A stretch of 26,732 nt of DNA from SIG440 sp045648175 (GTDB taxonomy: Bacteria > Bacillota > Clostridia > Monoglobales > Monoglobaceae), in contig JAZRNN010000080.1 of the NCBI GenBank assembly GCA_045648175.1, forward strand, positions 1 through 26,732, given 5' to 3'. How positions within the stretch are numbered: the first letter of the stretch is position 1; each line of letters begins with the position of its first letter. Positions 1-8,155 of this stretch are shown here, one piece after another. The notes beneath the pieces are model-generated. The model searched no databases, had not been told where the DNA came from, and worked only from the letters and a program-made list of their open reading frames with translations. The position numbers and the translations under genes were made by a program.

Positions 1-2
1 TT

Positions 3-596
3 GTATTTGACGAAATATACGAAAAGCTTGTTTACGAAGGTGAACATATTAATATCGCAACTTTAGGCGAAGAAATCAAGAACCTTACCGTTATAGTAAA
101 CGGTATGGCAAAGGCTTATGCAATGACAGGCTGGAGAATTGGTTTTACCGCATCAAATGCAGAGCTTGCAAAGGCGATGTCAAACATCCAGAGCCACGCA
201 ACCTCAAACCCAAACTCAATTGCACAGTTTGCATCAGTTGAAGCATTGAGCGGTGACCAATCATCTATTGATATAATGCGTGCAGAATACATCAAGCGCA
301 GAGATTATATGGTTGAAAGAATTAATTCAATTGACGGAGTAAGCTGCATAAAACCCAATGGTGCATTCTATATCTTTATGAATGTACGTGCCCTACTCGG
401 TAAGGAACTTTATGGCAAGGTGTTTAGCAGTGCGACTGAGCTTTGTGCTGATATTTTAGACCGTGCACTTGTTGCTCTTGTTCCCAGCGAAGGCTTTGGA
501 ATTGACGGTTATGTGCGTTTTTCATATGCAACATCTATGGAAACAATAAAGGAAGGCCTTGACAGAATTGAAAAATACATTAAGGAAGAATTTTAA
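3..596 (+). CDS. Class I/II PLP-dependent aminotransferase, C-terminal part
   Basis: The reading frame is open from the window edge, so the 5' half lies outside. About 197 residues are visible, starting VFDEIYEKLVYEG. The FDEIYEKLVY block and NGMAKAYAMTGWRIG are the signatures of the aspartate-aminotransferase fold. The Lys at 111-113 (MAKAYAMTGWR) should form the Schiff base with pyridoxal phosphate, and the downstream Arg in VRFSYATS is placed like the substrate carboxylate-binding Arg. The ATG at 105 is internal to this block and is not the start. Closest family by motif is aspartate or aromatic aminotransferase; substrate cannot be fixed from this part. proC follows 15 bp later in the same direction, so the two may be co-transcribed. 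Confidence 0.9.
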   Translation, partial: VFDEIYEKLVYEGEHINIATLGEEIKNLTVIVNGMAKAYAMTGWRIGFTASNAELAKAMSNIQSHATSNPNSIAQFASVEALSGDQSSIDIMRAEYIKRRDYMVERINSIDGVSCIKPNGAFYIFMNVRALLGKELYGKVFSSATELCADILDRALVALVPSEGFGIDGYVRFSYATSMETIKEGLDRIEKYIKEEF

Positions 597-611
597 CAGA
601 GGAGAATTGCT

Positions 612-1409
612 GTGAATATCGGAATTATAGGTGCAGGAAATATGGCATCTGCCTTAGCAGGTGGGTTTATATCATCTGGAATTATCAGACCTGATGAATT
701 ATCAATAAGCGATAAAAACTCTGCCTGTCTTTCAAAATGGCAGACAATGGGCGTGTTCACAACCGAGGATAATTCCGAGGTTTTAAAACACAGTGATATC
801 GTTATTTTTGCAGTAAAACCCAACATTTTGCCCATTGTTCTTGATGAGGCAAAGACTTTTACCCGTGATAAAATCTTTATTTCCATTGCAGCAGGTGTCA
901 CCATTGACACGATTGAGGATATCCTTGGTAGTAATGTAAAAATTATTCGTGCAATGCCCAATACTCCCGCTAAAGTTAATTGCGGTATAACTGTGATTAC
1001 ACCAAATAACAACATTACCGAAGCAGAGCTTGAAATGGCTGAAAAAGTTCTTTCAGGTGTTGGCGAAGTTGTTGTTCTTGAGGAAAAATATATTAATGCG
1101 GCAACAGCTCTTCATGGCAGCAGCCCTGCATATGTTTATATGCTGATTGATGCTATGGCTGACAGCGGTGTTAAATACGGAATTCCCAAAGATATTTCTT
1201 TGCGTCTTGCGGCAAAAGCGGTAGAAGGTGCTGCCAAAATGGTTCTTGAAACAGGCGAGCACCCACAGGTTTTAAAAGATGCGGTGTGCTCACCCGGCGG
1301 AACAACAATCGAAGCTGTTTGCGAGCTTGAAAGATGCGGTTTTACAACAGCAGTTGACAGTGCAATAGATGCTTGTGTGAAAAAAGCTGACGATATGTCA
1401 AAACGATAA
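612..1409 (+). CDS. proC: Pyrroline-5-carboxylate reductase
   Basis: This enzyme catalyses the last step of proline synthesis, reducing 1-pyrroline-5-carboxylate to proline with NAD(P)H in the cytoplasm. The 265-residue length is normal for ProC. Residues 1-12 (MNIGIIGAGNMA) are the Rossmann nucleotide-binding loop; the C-terminal dimerisation domain has LHGSSPAYVYMLIDAMADSG and the CSPGGTTIEAV stretch typical of the family. The start is a GTG at 612, chosen because an AGAGGAGA ribosome-binding site lies at 598-605 with proper spacing. It sits 15 bp after the aminotransferase and 67 bp before spoIIM. Confidence 0.95.
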   Translation: MNIGIIGAGNMASALAGGFISSGIIRPDELSISDKNSACLSKWQTMGVFTTEDNSEVLKHSDIVIFAVKPNILPIVLDEAKTFTRDKIFISIAAGVTIDTIEDILGSNVKIIRAMPNTPAKVNCGITVITPNNNITEAELEMAEKVLSGVGEVVVLEEKYINAATALHGSSPAYVYMLIDAMADSGVKYGIPKDISLRLAAKAVEGAAKMVLETGEHPQVLKDAVCSPGGTTIEAVCELERCGFTTAVDSAIDACVKKADDMSKR

Positions 1410-1476
1410 TATTAAAACATATTTTTATAGCTTGTCTCATATCTATGTATAAAATGTTTATACAGGGGGAAAAGCT

Positions 1477-2118
1477 ATGAAAAAATGTAAATTTTTAAAA
1501 ACATTTACCGATTACATTACCCGAAACAGACTACAGTTTTTGGTTGTTGCCTTGTGTCTTGCTTCAGGAACGGTAATCGGTTCTTTATCGGCGGCATCAC
1601 TTAATGATGAAAAATTTAATGCTTTAAGTTCTTACATAAACAATTTTACTTCGGCATACAGTATTCAGCCGGTAAGCCACAGTGAGGTTTTCAAATTTTC
1701 ACTTTACAACAACATTAAGCTGTTGCTATTTATGTGGGTTTCAGGGCTTTGTATATGGCTTATTCCTTTTGGTCTGCTGCAGTTGGGACTAAAAGGTTAT
1801 AAAATTTCATATACTGTGTTTTTCCTGATTCAGCTATATCGTGGCAAAGGAATTATATTTGCTTTTGTTGCCGCAATTCCGCAGATAATAATAATGCTGC
1901 CCACGTTGATATGTTATTCGGTGCTCAATATTAATTCAGCTATTTGTTTCCGCAGATTAAGACAAAAAGGGCATGGTTTTTATGTGCAAAAAGAGTTATA
2001 TTTAAGAAATCTTTTGTGTCTTGTTATGGTTGCAGTAGTCTTTTTAATCTGCAGCCTGATCGATGCATTTGTTATCCCGGCAGTGCTAAGACCGGTTTGT
2101 TCGTTATTATGCAAATAG
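1477..2118 (+). CDS. spoIIM: Stage II sporulation protein M
   Basis: This is a 213-residue integral membrane protein. Hydrophobic segments lie near residues 20-40, 80-105, 112-155 and 178-205, the SpoIIM pattern. In the family it joins SpoIID and SpoIIP at the engulfing septum, where peptidoglycan remodelling drives forespore engulfment. The N-terminus is a short basic stretch followed by the first membrane span with the GTVIGS turn. The ribosome-binding site is a GGGGGA run at 1465-1470. The TAG stop at 2116-2118 lies inside the AGGAGG site of xerD, so translation is probably coupled. The spoIIM-xerD order is the same as in Bacillus and supports the call. Sequence divergence is high, as is common for SpoIIM. 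Confidence 0.88.
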   Translation: MKKCKFLKTFTDYITRNRLQFLVVALCLASGTVIGSLSAASLNDEKFNALSSYINNFTSAYSIQPVSHSEVFKFSLYNNIKLLLFMWVSGLCIWLIPFGLLQLGLKGYKISYTVFFLIQLYRGKGIIFAFVAAIPQIIIMLPTLICYSVLNINSAICFRRLRQKGHGFYVQKELYLRNLLCLVMVAVVFLICSLIDAFVIPAVLRPVCSLLCK

Positions 2119-2131
2119 GAGGCGTATTTAA

Positions 2132-3031
2132 GTGTATTCTTTAATTGAAAAATATTTTGATTTTTTAGTTAATACCAAGGGAGTTTCGCAAAATACTCTG
2201 CTTTCCTATAAGCGTGATATCAGGGAATATGCTGTGTATACCGAAGATAATGAATTGAATATCGAAACCGTCAGCGCTACAACCATACTTGACTATCTTA
2301 TGAAACTGCAAAAGGCGGGTAAGTCTGCATCAACGGTTTCAAGAAATCTTGCCTCCATTCGTTCGTTTTATCGTTTTTTACAAAACGAAGGCGTTATACA
2401 ATCAGACCCAACTGCAAATCTACATTCACTTAAAATAAAGAAAAAGCTTCCTGATGTGCTTACGGGCGAGGAGGTAGAAGAACTTCTTAATCAACCTGAC
2501 ACACGTGATGCAAAGGGTTGCCGTGATAAGGCTATGCTTGAGCTTTTGTATGCGACAGGAATGAGAGTTACCGAAATGATTGACCTTAAAATGTCGGATG
2601 TTGATATGGATATTGGATACATAAATTGCAATCAGGGTAAAAAAATGAGGGTAATTCCTGTTTATTCTCTGGCAAAAAAAGCAGTTAAGAATTATATTGA
2701 TTTTGCACGTTCTCAGCTTGCAAAGGATAAAGCTGTCGAAAACCTCTTTGTTAATTACAACGGCGGAAAAATGACACGTCAGGGTTTTTGGAAAATAATA
2801 AAACAGTACGCGACTCTTGCGAATATTAAAAAGGAAATCACACCGCATACCTTAAGACACTCGTTTGCTACACATCTTTTGGAAAATGGTGCTGACCTCA
2901 AATCTGTTCAGGAGATGCTGGGTCACAGTGATATTTCTTCGACACAGATTTATACAAGTGTTTTGAAAAAACATATAAATGATGTTTATAAGAACTCACA
3001 TCCAAGAGCACGAAAAAAACAAAGTATATAG
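2132..3031 (+). CDS. xerD: Tyrosine recombinase XerD
   Basis: This is a site-specific recombinase that resolves chromosome dimers at dif. Residues 1-90 form the SAM-like core-binding domain and the rest is the catalytic domain. The full active-site set is visible: Arg145 (ATGMRVTE), Lys170, His239-x-x-Arg242 (HTLRHSFATHLL), His265 (LGHSD) and the nucleophile Tyr274 (STQIYTSV). The length of 299 aa is standard. The start is a GTG at 2132, set by the AGGAGG at 2117-2122. It is immediately downstream of spoIIM, the conserved Firmicute position of xerD, which favours chromosomal XerD over a phage integrase. XerC/CodV-type activity cannot be excluded by sequence alone. Confidence 0.92.
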   Translation: MYSLIEKYFDFLVNTKGVSQNTLLSYKRDIREYAVYTEDNELNIETVSATTILDYLMKLQKAGKSASTVSRNLASIRSFYRFLQNEGVIQSDPTANLHSLKIKKKLPDVLTGEEVEELLNQPDTRDAKGCRDKAMLELLYATGMRVTEMIDLKMSDVDMDIGYINCNQGKKMRVIPVYSLAKKAVKNYIDFARSQLAKDKAVENLFVNYNGGKMTRQGFWKIIKQYATLANIKKEITPHTLRHSFATHLLENGADLKSVQEMLGHSDISSTQIYTSVLKKHINDVYKNSHPRARKKQSI

Positions 3032-3066
3032 AAAAAAGAATTGAGCGTTTGCTCAATTCTTTTTTC
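3031..3066. terminator. Bidirectional terminator between xerD and sigK
   Basis: A perfect 16-bp inverted repeat (3031-3046 with 3051-3066) closes a GTTT loop. The stem has A-runs and T-runs at its ends, so it ends transcripts in both directions. Its outer bases include the last base of the xerD stop codon and the last base of the sigK stop codon. Confidence 0.92.
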
Positions 3067-3758
3067 TATACCTCATCACAAATTCCATATTTGAGTTTTT
3101 CAATAGCTTTTTTTTCAATTCTTGAAACATATGAGCGTGAAATTCCCATTATTTCGGCTATTTCAAATTGCGTCATTTCATTTCCGTCATTAAGACCGTA
3201 ACGCATTTTTATTATCTCGCGTTCACGGTTATCAAGACGAGTGGCAATGTTGTGATACAACTTTTTAATCTGTGCTTTGCGGTCAATTTCTTTTATGACG
3301 TCTTCTTCATCCGTACCAATGATGTCCATCAGCAGAATTTGGTTTCCTTCCTTGTCACAGCCAATGGGGTCATTAAGCGAAACATCTCCCTGAGATTTTT
3401 TGTTGCTGCGCATAAGCATTAATATCTCATTTTCAATGCATCTTGCCGCATAGGTTACAAGTCTTGTTCCTTTTGAACTATCAAAACTGTTTATGCCCTT
3501 TATAAGACCTATAGTACCAAGAGAAATTAAATCTTCACTGTCGCGAATTGTTCCTGAGTATTTTTTTGCTATGTGTGCAACAAGTCTCAGATTGTGTTCA
3601 ATAAGTTTGGCTTTTGCCTCTTCGTCGCCGTTTTTCATTTTTTCTATGTATAATTTTTCTTCCTTCGCGGATAATGGCTTGGGAAAAGAATTACTATCCG
3701 ACACAAACGAAATAAGAAAAACTAACGATTCAAAAATTGTACCGAAAACACCAAACAT
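3066..3758 (-). CDS. sigK: RNA polymerase sporulation sigma factor SigK (pro-form)
   Basis: This is the late mother-cell sigma factor that directs coat and spore-maturation genes. The 230-residue protein has region 2 (EHNLRLVAHIAKKY, DLISLGTIGLIKGINSF, YAARCIENEIL) and a region 4 helix-turn-helix near the end (MTQFEIAEIMGISRSYVSRIEKKA). Residues 1-17 are a hydrophobic pro-sequence (MFGVFGTIFESLVFLIS) followed by FVSDSNSFPKPLS, which lines up with Bacillus pro-SigK, where SpoIVFB removes about 20 residues. The reading frame is uninterrupted, with no skin element. A CGGAGG site lies about 10 bases before the ATG at 3758. It is convergent with xerD. A sigma-E type promoter would be expected upstream, but I could not place one with confidence. 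Confidence 0.94.
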   Translation of the reverse strand: MFGVFGTIFESLVFLISFVSDSNSFPKPLSAKEEKLYIEKMKNGDEEAKAKLIEHNLRLVAHIAKKYSGTIRDSEDLISLGTIGLIKGINSFDSSKGTRLVTYAARCIENEILMLMRSNKKSQGDVSLNDPIGCDKEGNQILLMDIIGTDEEDVIKEIDRKAQIKKLYHNIATRLDNREREIIKMRYGLNDGNEMTQFEIAEIMGISRSYVSRIEKKAIEKLKYGICDEV

Positions 3759-3864
3759 AAACAGCCAACCTCCGATTTTAAGCTATGAATTATCTTATGC
3801 AGTCACAGCTTGACAGGTGCAAGTACATTTTTATAAGATATAATTAAAACCTTAATGTTTAGTG

Positions 3865-3893
3865 TTGCAATATCAACTGAAATATGTTAAAAT
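3865..3893 (+). promoter_or_regulatory. Sigma-A promoter of mutS2
   Basis: TTGCAA at 3865-3870 and TAAAAT at 3888-3893 are 17 bp apart, 36 bp before the mutS2 ATG. A second candidate with a perfect TTGACA at 3810-3815 and TATAAG/TAAGAT at about 3832-3839 lies upstream in the same 171-bp gap, so the gene may have tandem promoters. Confidence 0.7.
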
Positions 3894-3929
3894 ACAATGA
3901 CTTATAGATTTTAAAAGGAACATTATATT

Positions 3930-6299
3930 ATGGATGAGAAAACATTAAGAACTTTAGAATTTGATAAAATTCGTGAGATGCTTGCAAAACATGCAGTAAA
4001 TGATGAAACAAAAGAACGTGCACTGAGTATTACTCCGTTAACAGAACTTGCGTCAGTTAAGTCAGCACTTGCAGATACCGACGCTGCTGTTGTGATGATT
4101 TTAAAGTATGGCTCACCGCCAATAAGCGCAGTTTCCGAAGTGATATCTGCAATTAAGCGTATAAAGCTTGGGGGCAATCTATCCATGTCAGAGCTTTTAA
4201 ATATTGCCCGTGTTTTAAAGTGTGCTGCACAGCTTAAAAAATATAACGACGGTCACGAAGGTGTTCTTGACCGCTATTTTGCCTGCCTTGAAAAGAATAA
4301 TCAAGTTGAAGAAAGGATAAGTACATCCATAATATCCGAAACAGAAATGGCAGACGGTGCAAGTCCTGAGCTTAGCAATATCCGCCGTAAAATTTCACGT
4401 GCAGGTGATAAAATCAAGGATTTGTTAAATTCAATGATACACTCGCCTCATTATCAAAAGTTTCTTCAAGACCCGATAGTTACACTCCGAAACGACCGCT
4501 ATGTTGTGCCGGTTAAGGCAGAACATAAGGGGGATGTTCACGGAATTGTTCACGATGTATCTGCATCGGGAGGAACATTGTTTATCGAGCCATCATCTGT
4601 TGTAGATGCAAATAACGAGCTTCATACTCTTGCTGTCAAGGAAAAAACAGAGATTGAGCGAATTCTTGCAGAACTGACAGCCTTAGTTGCCGAAATATTT
4701 GATATAGTTGAATGTGATTATAACGCAATTGCGGACATTGACCTATTGTTTGCCAAGGCAAAGCTTGCCATTTTGCAAAAGGCCGTTTGTCCTGAAATGA
4801 ATGATGAAGGTAAAATTTCAATTCAAAAAGGCAGACATCCATTGATTGATGCAAAAAAAGTTGTTCCTCAGGATATCTCTTTGGGATATGATTTTGACAC
4901 ATTAGTTGTTACAGGACCAAATACCGGTGGTAAAACCGTTGTTCTTAAAACAATTGGTCTGTTTACTCTTATGGCACAAGCAGGTCTTTGTGTGCCGGCG
5001 GCTGACGGAACCACGTTGGCAGTATTTGACGGCGTTTATGCTGATATTGGCGATGAGCAGAGTATTGAGCAGAGTCTTAGTACATTCTCGGCTCATATGA
5101 CAAATATTGTTGGTATACTTGATAAATTTACTCCCAATTCGCTTATTTTATTCGATGAACTTGGTGCAGGAACTGACCCTGTTGAAGGTGCTGCTCTTGC
5201 AAATGCTATCTTGAATTATGTTAAGAATATGGGTGCCAAGACTGTCGCTACTACACATTACAGTGAGCTTAAGATTTATGCACTTTCAACCGAACGTGTT
5301 GAAAACGCATCCTGTGAGTTTAATGTTGAAACACTTAGCCCTACCTATCGGTTGCTTGTGGGTATTCCTGGTAAAAGTAATGCCTTCGCAATCTCAAAAA
5401 AGTTGGGACTATCGGATTACATTATCGAAAATTCCAAAAATCTGCTATCCGAGGAAACTGTCAAGTTTGAAGATGTTTTATCTTCTATTGAAGAAAACCG
5501 ACGTATCTCCGAAAGCTCAAGAAATCAGCAGGAAAAATTAAAGAAAGAAATATCTGACCTTAAAGCCGAGCTTATAAATGAAAGACATGAACTTGACAAA
5601 AAACGTGAGGAAATAATCGACCGTGCAAAAAAATCCGCCGCAGAAATAATAGAAAAGGCAAAAAATGAAACAGAAGAAATTTTAGATACTATGCGCACAC
5701 TTCAAAAGGAGAAGGACGAAAAAGAAGCTCTTAAGGCAATGGAAGAGGTTAAACGTGAACTTAGTATAAGCCTTAAAAAAGCAAAAAAAGCACCTAATGC
5801 GCCTAAAATCAGTAAGCCTGTTAAAACTAATATAAATGCATTAAAGCCCGGTATGTCTGTTTTGATTACTGACCTTAATGACAGGGGGACAATCCTTTCA
5901 ATTGACAAAAAAGCGGGTACTGCACAAATTCAGATGGGTATAATGAAAACCACATCCAAGCTTACGAGCCTGGTAATTCTTGAGGACGAAACAAAGAAAA
6001 ATATTGCAAAATTCCTACCACAAAAAAATGTAACCAGTGGCACTAAAACTATTAAAACCGAAGTTGACTTAAGAGGAATGGTACTTGAAGAAGCACTTAT
6101 GGAGGCTGATATGTTTCTTGACCGTGCTGCAATGTCAAGTCTTTCAATTGTTACTATTATTCACGGTAAAGGAACAGGTGTTTTAAGGTCTGGTATTCAC
6201 ACAATGCTGAGAAAGCATCCGCATGTCAAATCCTTTCGACTTGGCAGATACGGCGAGGGTGAGAATGGTGTCACGGTTGTTGAACTTAAAAATTCATAA
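3930..6299 (+). CDS. mutS2: Endonuclease MutS2
   Basis: MutS2 is a MutS paralogue without the mismatch-recognition domain. In Firmicutes it has been linked to control of homologous recombination and to rescue of collided ribosomes through its Smr nuclease domain. The 789-residue length is standard. Residues 1-300 are core/lever and clamp helices. The ABC-type ATPase follows, with the Walker A GPNTGGKT near residue 330, Walker B LILFDELGAGTDP, and the TTHYSELK switch. Residues about 510-620 are a charged coiled coil. The C-terminal Smr domain (about 710-789) carries VDLRGM, HGKGTGVLR and the terminal VVELK. A weak AAAAGGA site precedes the ATG. The gene is free-standing, with its own promoter and with recJ having a separate one. 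Confidence 0.96.
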   Translation: MDEKTLRTLEFDKIREMLAKHAVNDETKERALSITPLTELASVKSALADTDAAVVMILKYGSPPISAVSEVISAIKRIKLGGNLSMSELLNIARVLKCAAQLKKYNDGHEGVLDRYFACLEKNNQVEERISTSIISETEMADGASPELSNIRRKISRAGDKIKDLLNSMIHSPHYQKFLQDPIVTLRNDRYVVPVKAEHKGDVHGIVHDVSASGGTLFIEPSSVVDANNELHTLAVKEKTEIERILAELTALVAEIFDIVECDYNAIADIDLLFAKAKLAILQKAVCPEMNDEGKISIQKGRHPLIDAKKVVPQDISLGYDFDTLVVTGPNTGGKTVVLKTIGLFTLMAQAGLCVPAADGTTLAVFDGVYADIGDEQSIEQSLSTFSAHMTNIVGILDKFTPNSLILFDELGAGTDPVEGAALANAILNYVKNMGAKTVATTHYSELKIYALSTERVENASCEFNVETLSPTYRLLVGIPGKSNAFAISKKLGLSDYIIENSKNLLSEETVKFEDVLSSIEENRRISESSRNQQEKLKKEISDLKAELINERHELDKKREEIIDRAKKSAAEIIEKAKNETEEILDTMRTLQKEKDEKEALKAMEEVKRELSISLKKAKKAPNAPKISKPVKTNINALKPGMSVLITDLNDRGTILSIDKKAGTAQIQMGIMKTTSKLTSLVILEDETKKNIAKFLPQKNVTSGTKTIKTEVDLRGMVLEEALMEADMFLDRAAMSSLSIVTIIHGKGTGVLRSGIHTMLRKHPHVKSFRLGRYGEGENGVTVVELKNS

Positions 6300-6336
6300 T
6301 ATTTTATAAAAAATTAGCAGTTTTTTAAGAAAAGTG

Positions 6337-6365
6337 TTGTTTTTTTGATGAATTCGTGATAGAAT
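6337..6365 (+). promoter_or_regulatory. Sigma-A promoter of recJ
   Basis: TTGTTT at 6337-6342 and TAGAAT at 6360-6365 have a 17-bp spacer. The ATG at 6364 lies inside the -10 element, so it cannot be the start used by this transcript; this moves the recJ start to 6400. Confidence 0.75.
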
Positions 6366-6399
6366 GAAGGTTAAAGAATTAACAGGCAGGAGAAATTTT

Positions 6400-8109
6400 A
6401 TGTTAGAAAAAAAATGGTTACTTAAAGAATTTGATAAAAACAGAGTTGTGGAGATTTCAAAGGAATTCCGCATTTCTCCATTGACATCAATAATTTTGTA
6501 TAACAGGGGCATCTGTGAAAGCACAGAAATTGCCGAGTTTTTAAAATGTGATCTGGGAAACCTTCACGATCCTTATCTGATGAAAGATATGGATAAAGCG
6601 GTAAGCAGAATAAGACAAGCACTCGAGAATAACGAAAAAATCACAATTTACGGTGATTATGATGTTGACGGCATTACAAGTATTGCGATTTTATATAAGC
6701 ACCTTACCTCTTTAGGATTTGAAGTTGATTATTATATTCCCGATCGTATTCAGGAAGGTTATGGTGTAAATCGCGATGCATTGGATAAAATAAAGGAAAA
6801 CGGTACAAAAGTTGTTATTACTGTAGATACTGGAATCACAGCAGTTGAGGAAACCGAATATGCTAAAAGTATAGGTATGGATATTATAATTACCGACCAT
6901 CACGAATGTAAAGAAACCATCCCGGAGGCATATGCGGCAATTGACCCCAAACGCAAAGATTGCACATATCCCTTTAAAAATCTTGCGGGTGTAGGTGTTG
7001 CATTCAAGCTTATTCAGGCTCTTGATACAGAAGCATCGGTTGATGACCTTATGGAAAAATATTCCGACCTTATCTGTCTTGGTACTGTTGCAGATATTTC
7101 TCCGCTGATTGACGAAAACAGAATTATTGTAACAAAAGGTCTTGAAAAGTTTAAAAATACTGAAAACATCGGTCTTAAGGCACTTATTGATGTTTCAATT
7201 ACAAACAATAAACCGGTTACTACATCAACAATCGGTTATATTATCGCACCCCGAATCAATGCAAGCGGCCGACTTGGATGTGCATCACGCAGTGTTGAGA
7301 TGTTTTTGACCTCAGACAAAGAAAAAGCATACGAGCTTGCAAATGACCTTTGTGAAGAAAACACAACCAGACAGCAAACCGAGCAGAAGATGTTTGCTGA
7401 AGCTCTGGAATATCTAGAAAATAACCCTGCAATTAAGGACGATCAGGTTCTGGTTATTGCTCACGAAAATTGGCATCATGGCATTGTTGGTATAGTTTCT
7501 TCAAAAATTACCGAAAAATTCTATAAGCCTTCAATCCTTTTTGCAGTTGATGGTGATGAGGCAAAAGGCTCTGGCAGAAGTATCAGTGGATTTAATCTTT
7601 TTGAGGCTCTTGAAAACACCAATGAAATTCTTGAAAAATTCGGCGGTCACGAGCTTGCTGCAGGACTTTCTATAAAAACAGAAAATATTGAAAAGTTCAG
7701 AGAAGTAATTAATAAACAAACTATTACCCAAATTGATGAAAATGCACTTATTCCTACAGTTTCAATTGATGCGGTAATCAAGCCGTCATACATAACACTT
7801 GAAACTGTTGATGAAATTAACAGGCTTCAGCCCTTTGGTGTTGAAAATCCGTCTCCGATTTTTGCTGTACGTAATATCAAAATTCATAAAATCAGTACAA
7901 TGAGTGACGGCAAACACCTTAGAATGACTCTTCTTAAAGAAAACAAATTCCTTGATGCGGTAGGCTTTGGTATGGGTGAATATTATAATCATCTTAAAGA
8001 AGGCGATTTTATCGAAGTTGCATTTGGTATTGATATTAACGATTACAAGGGATTTAAAAATGTACAGCTTATTCTTAAAGATATTAAGCCCTCTGAAAAT
8101 AAGGCTTAG
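6400..8109 (+). CDS. recJ: Single-stranded-DNA-specific exonuclease RecJ
   Basis: RecJ is a 5'-3' single-strand DNA exonuclease of the DHH superfamily, acting in recombination and base-excision repair. The 569-residue product is a compact RecJ. Motifs: DYDVDGITS near residue 86, TVDTG near 141, the DHH triad in ITDHHE near 167, the DHHA1 motif GSGRSISGFNLFEAL near 390 with FGGHELAAG, and a C-terminal OB-type region (NRLQPFGVENPSPIF onward). Start: an in-frame ATG exists at 6364 but it overlaps the promoter -10 and lacks a ribosome-binding site; ATG 6400 has an AGGAGA site at 6388-6393. relA/spoT follows 45 bp downstream without a visible terminator. Confidence 0.94.
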   Translation: MLEKKWLLKEFDKNRVVEISKEFRISPLTSIILYNRGICESTEIAEFLKCDLGNLHDPYLMKDMDKAVSRIRQALENNEKITIYGDYDVDGITSIAILYKHLTSLGFEVDYYIPDRIQEGYGVNRDALDKIKENGTKVVITVDTGITAVEETEYAKSIGMDIIITDHHECKETIPEAYAAIDPKRKDCTYPFKNLAGVGVAFKLIQALDTEASVDDLMEKYSDLICLGTVADISPLIDENRIIVTKGLEKFKNTENIGLKALIDVSITNNKPVTTSTIGYIIAPRINASGRLGCASRSVEMFLTSDKEKAYELANDLCEENTTRQQTEQKMFAEALEYLENNPAIKDDQVLVIAHENWHHGIVGIVSSKITEKFYKPSILFAVDGDEAKGSGRSISGFNLFEALENTNEILEKFGGHELAAGLSIKTENIEKFREVINKQTITQIDENALIPTVSIDAVIKPSYITLETVDEINRLQPFGVENPSPIFAVRNIKIHKISTMSDGKHLRMTLLKENKFLDAVGFGMGEYYNHLKEGDFIEVAFGIDINDYKGFKNVQLILKDIKPSENKA

Positions 8110-8110
8110 T

Positions 8111-8155
8111 ATGAAAATATTTAAGTTTAAAGCTTATGGATGTGAACTGATATAA
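8111..8155 (+). CDS. Possible 14-codon leader ORF ahead of relA/spoT
   Basis: An ATG at 8111 opens a frame reading MKIFKFKAYGCELI that stops with TAA at 8153-8155, overlapping the relA ATG as TAATG. An AAGG at 8101-8104 is suitably spaced before it. The relA start itself has only a poor, distant GGA-rich site, and in-frame stops rule out any earlier relA start. The mini-ORF could therefore deliver ribosomes to relA by translational coupling. No homology is recognised and expression is unproven. Confidence 0.3.
   Translation: MKIFKFKAYGCELI

Noticed and set aside
1437..1466. Sigma-E-like promoter (TCATATC, then TATACAGG) ahead of spoIIM
   Set aside because: The implied RNA start is about four bases before the spoIIM ATG and the -10 covers the ribosome-binding site, so the message would lack it.
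6364..6399. Upstream ATG of recJ
   Set aside because: It lies within the promoter -10 and has no ribosome-binding site; ATG 6400 has both context and spacing.
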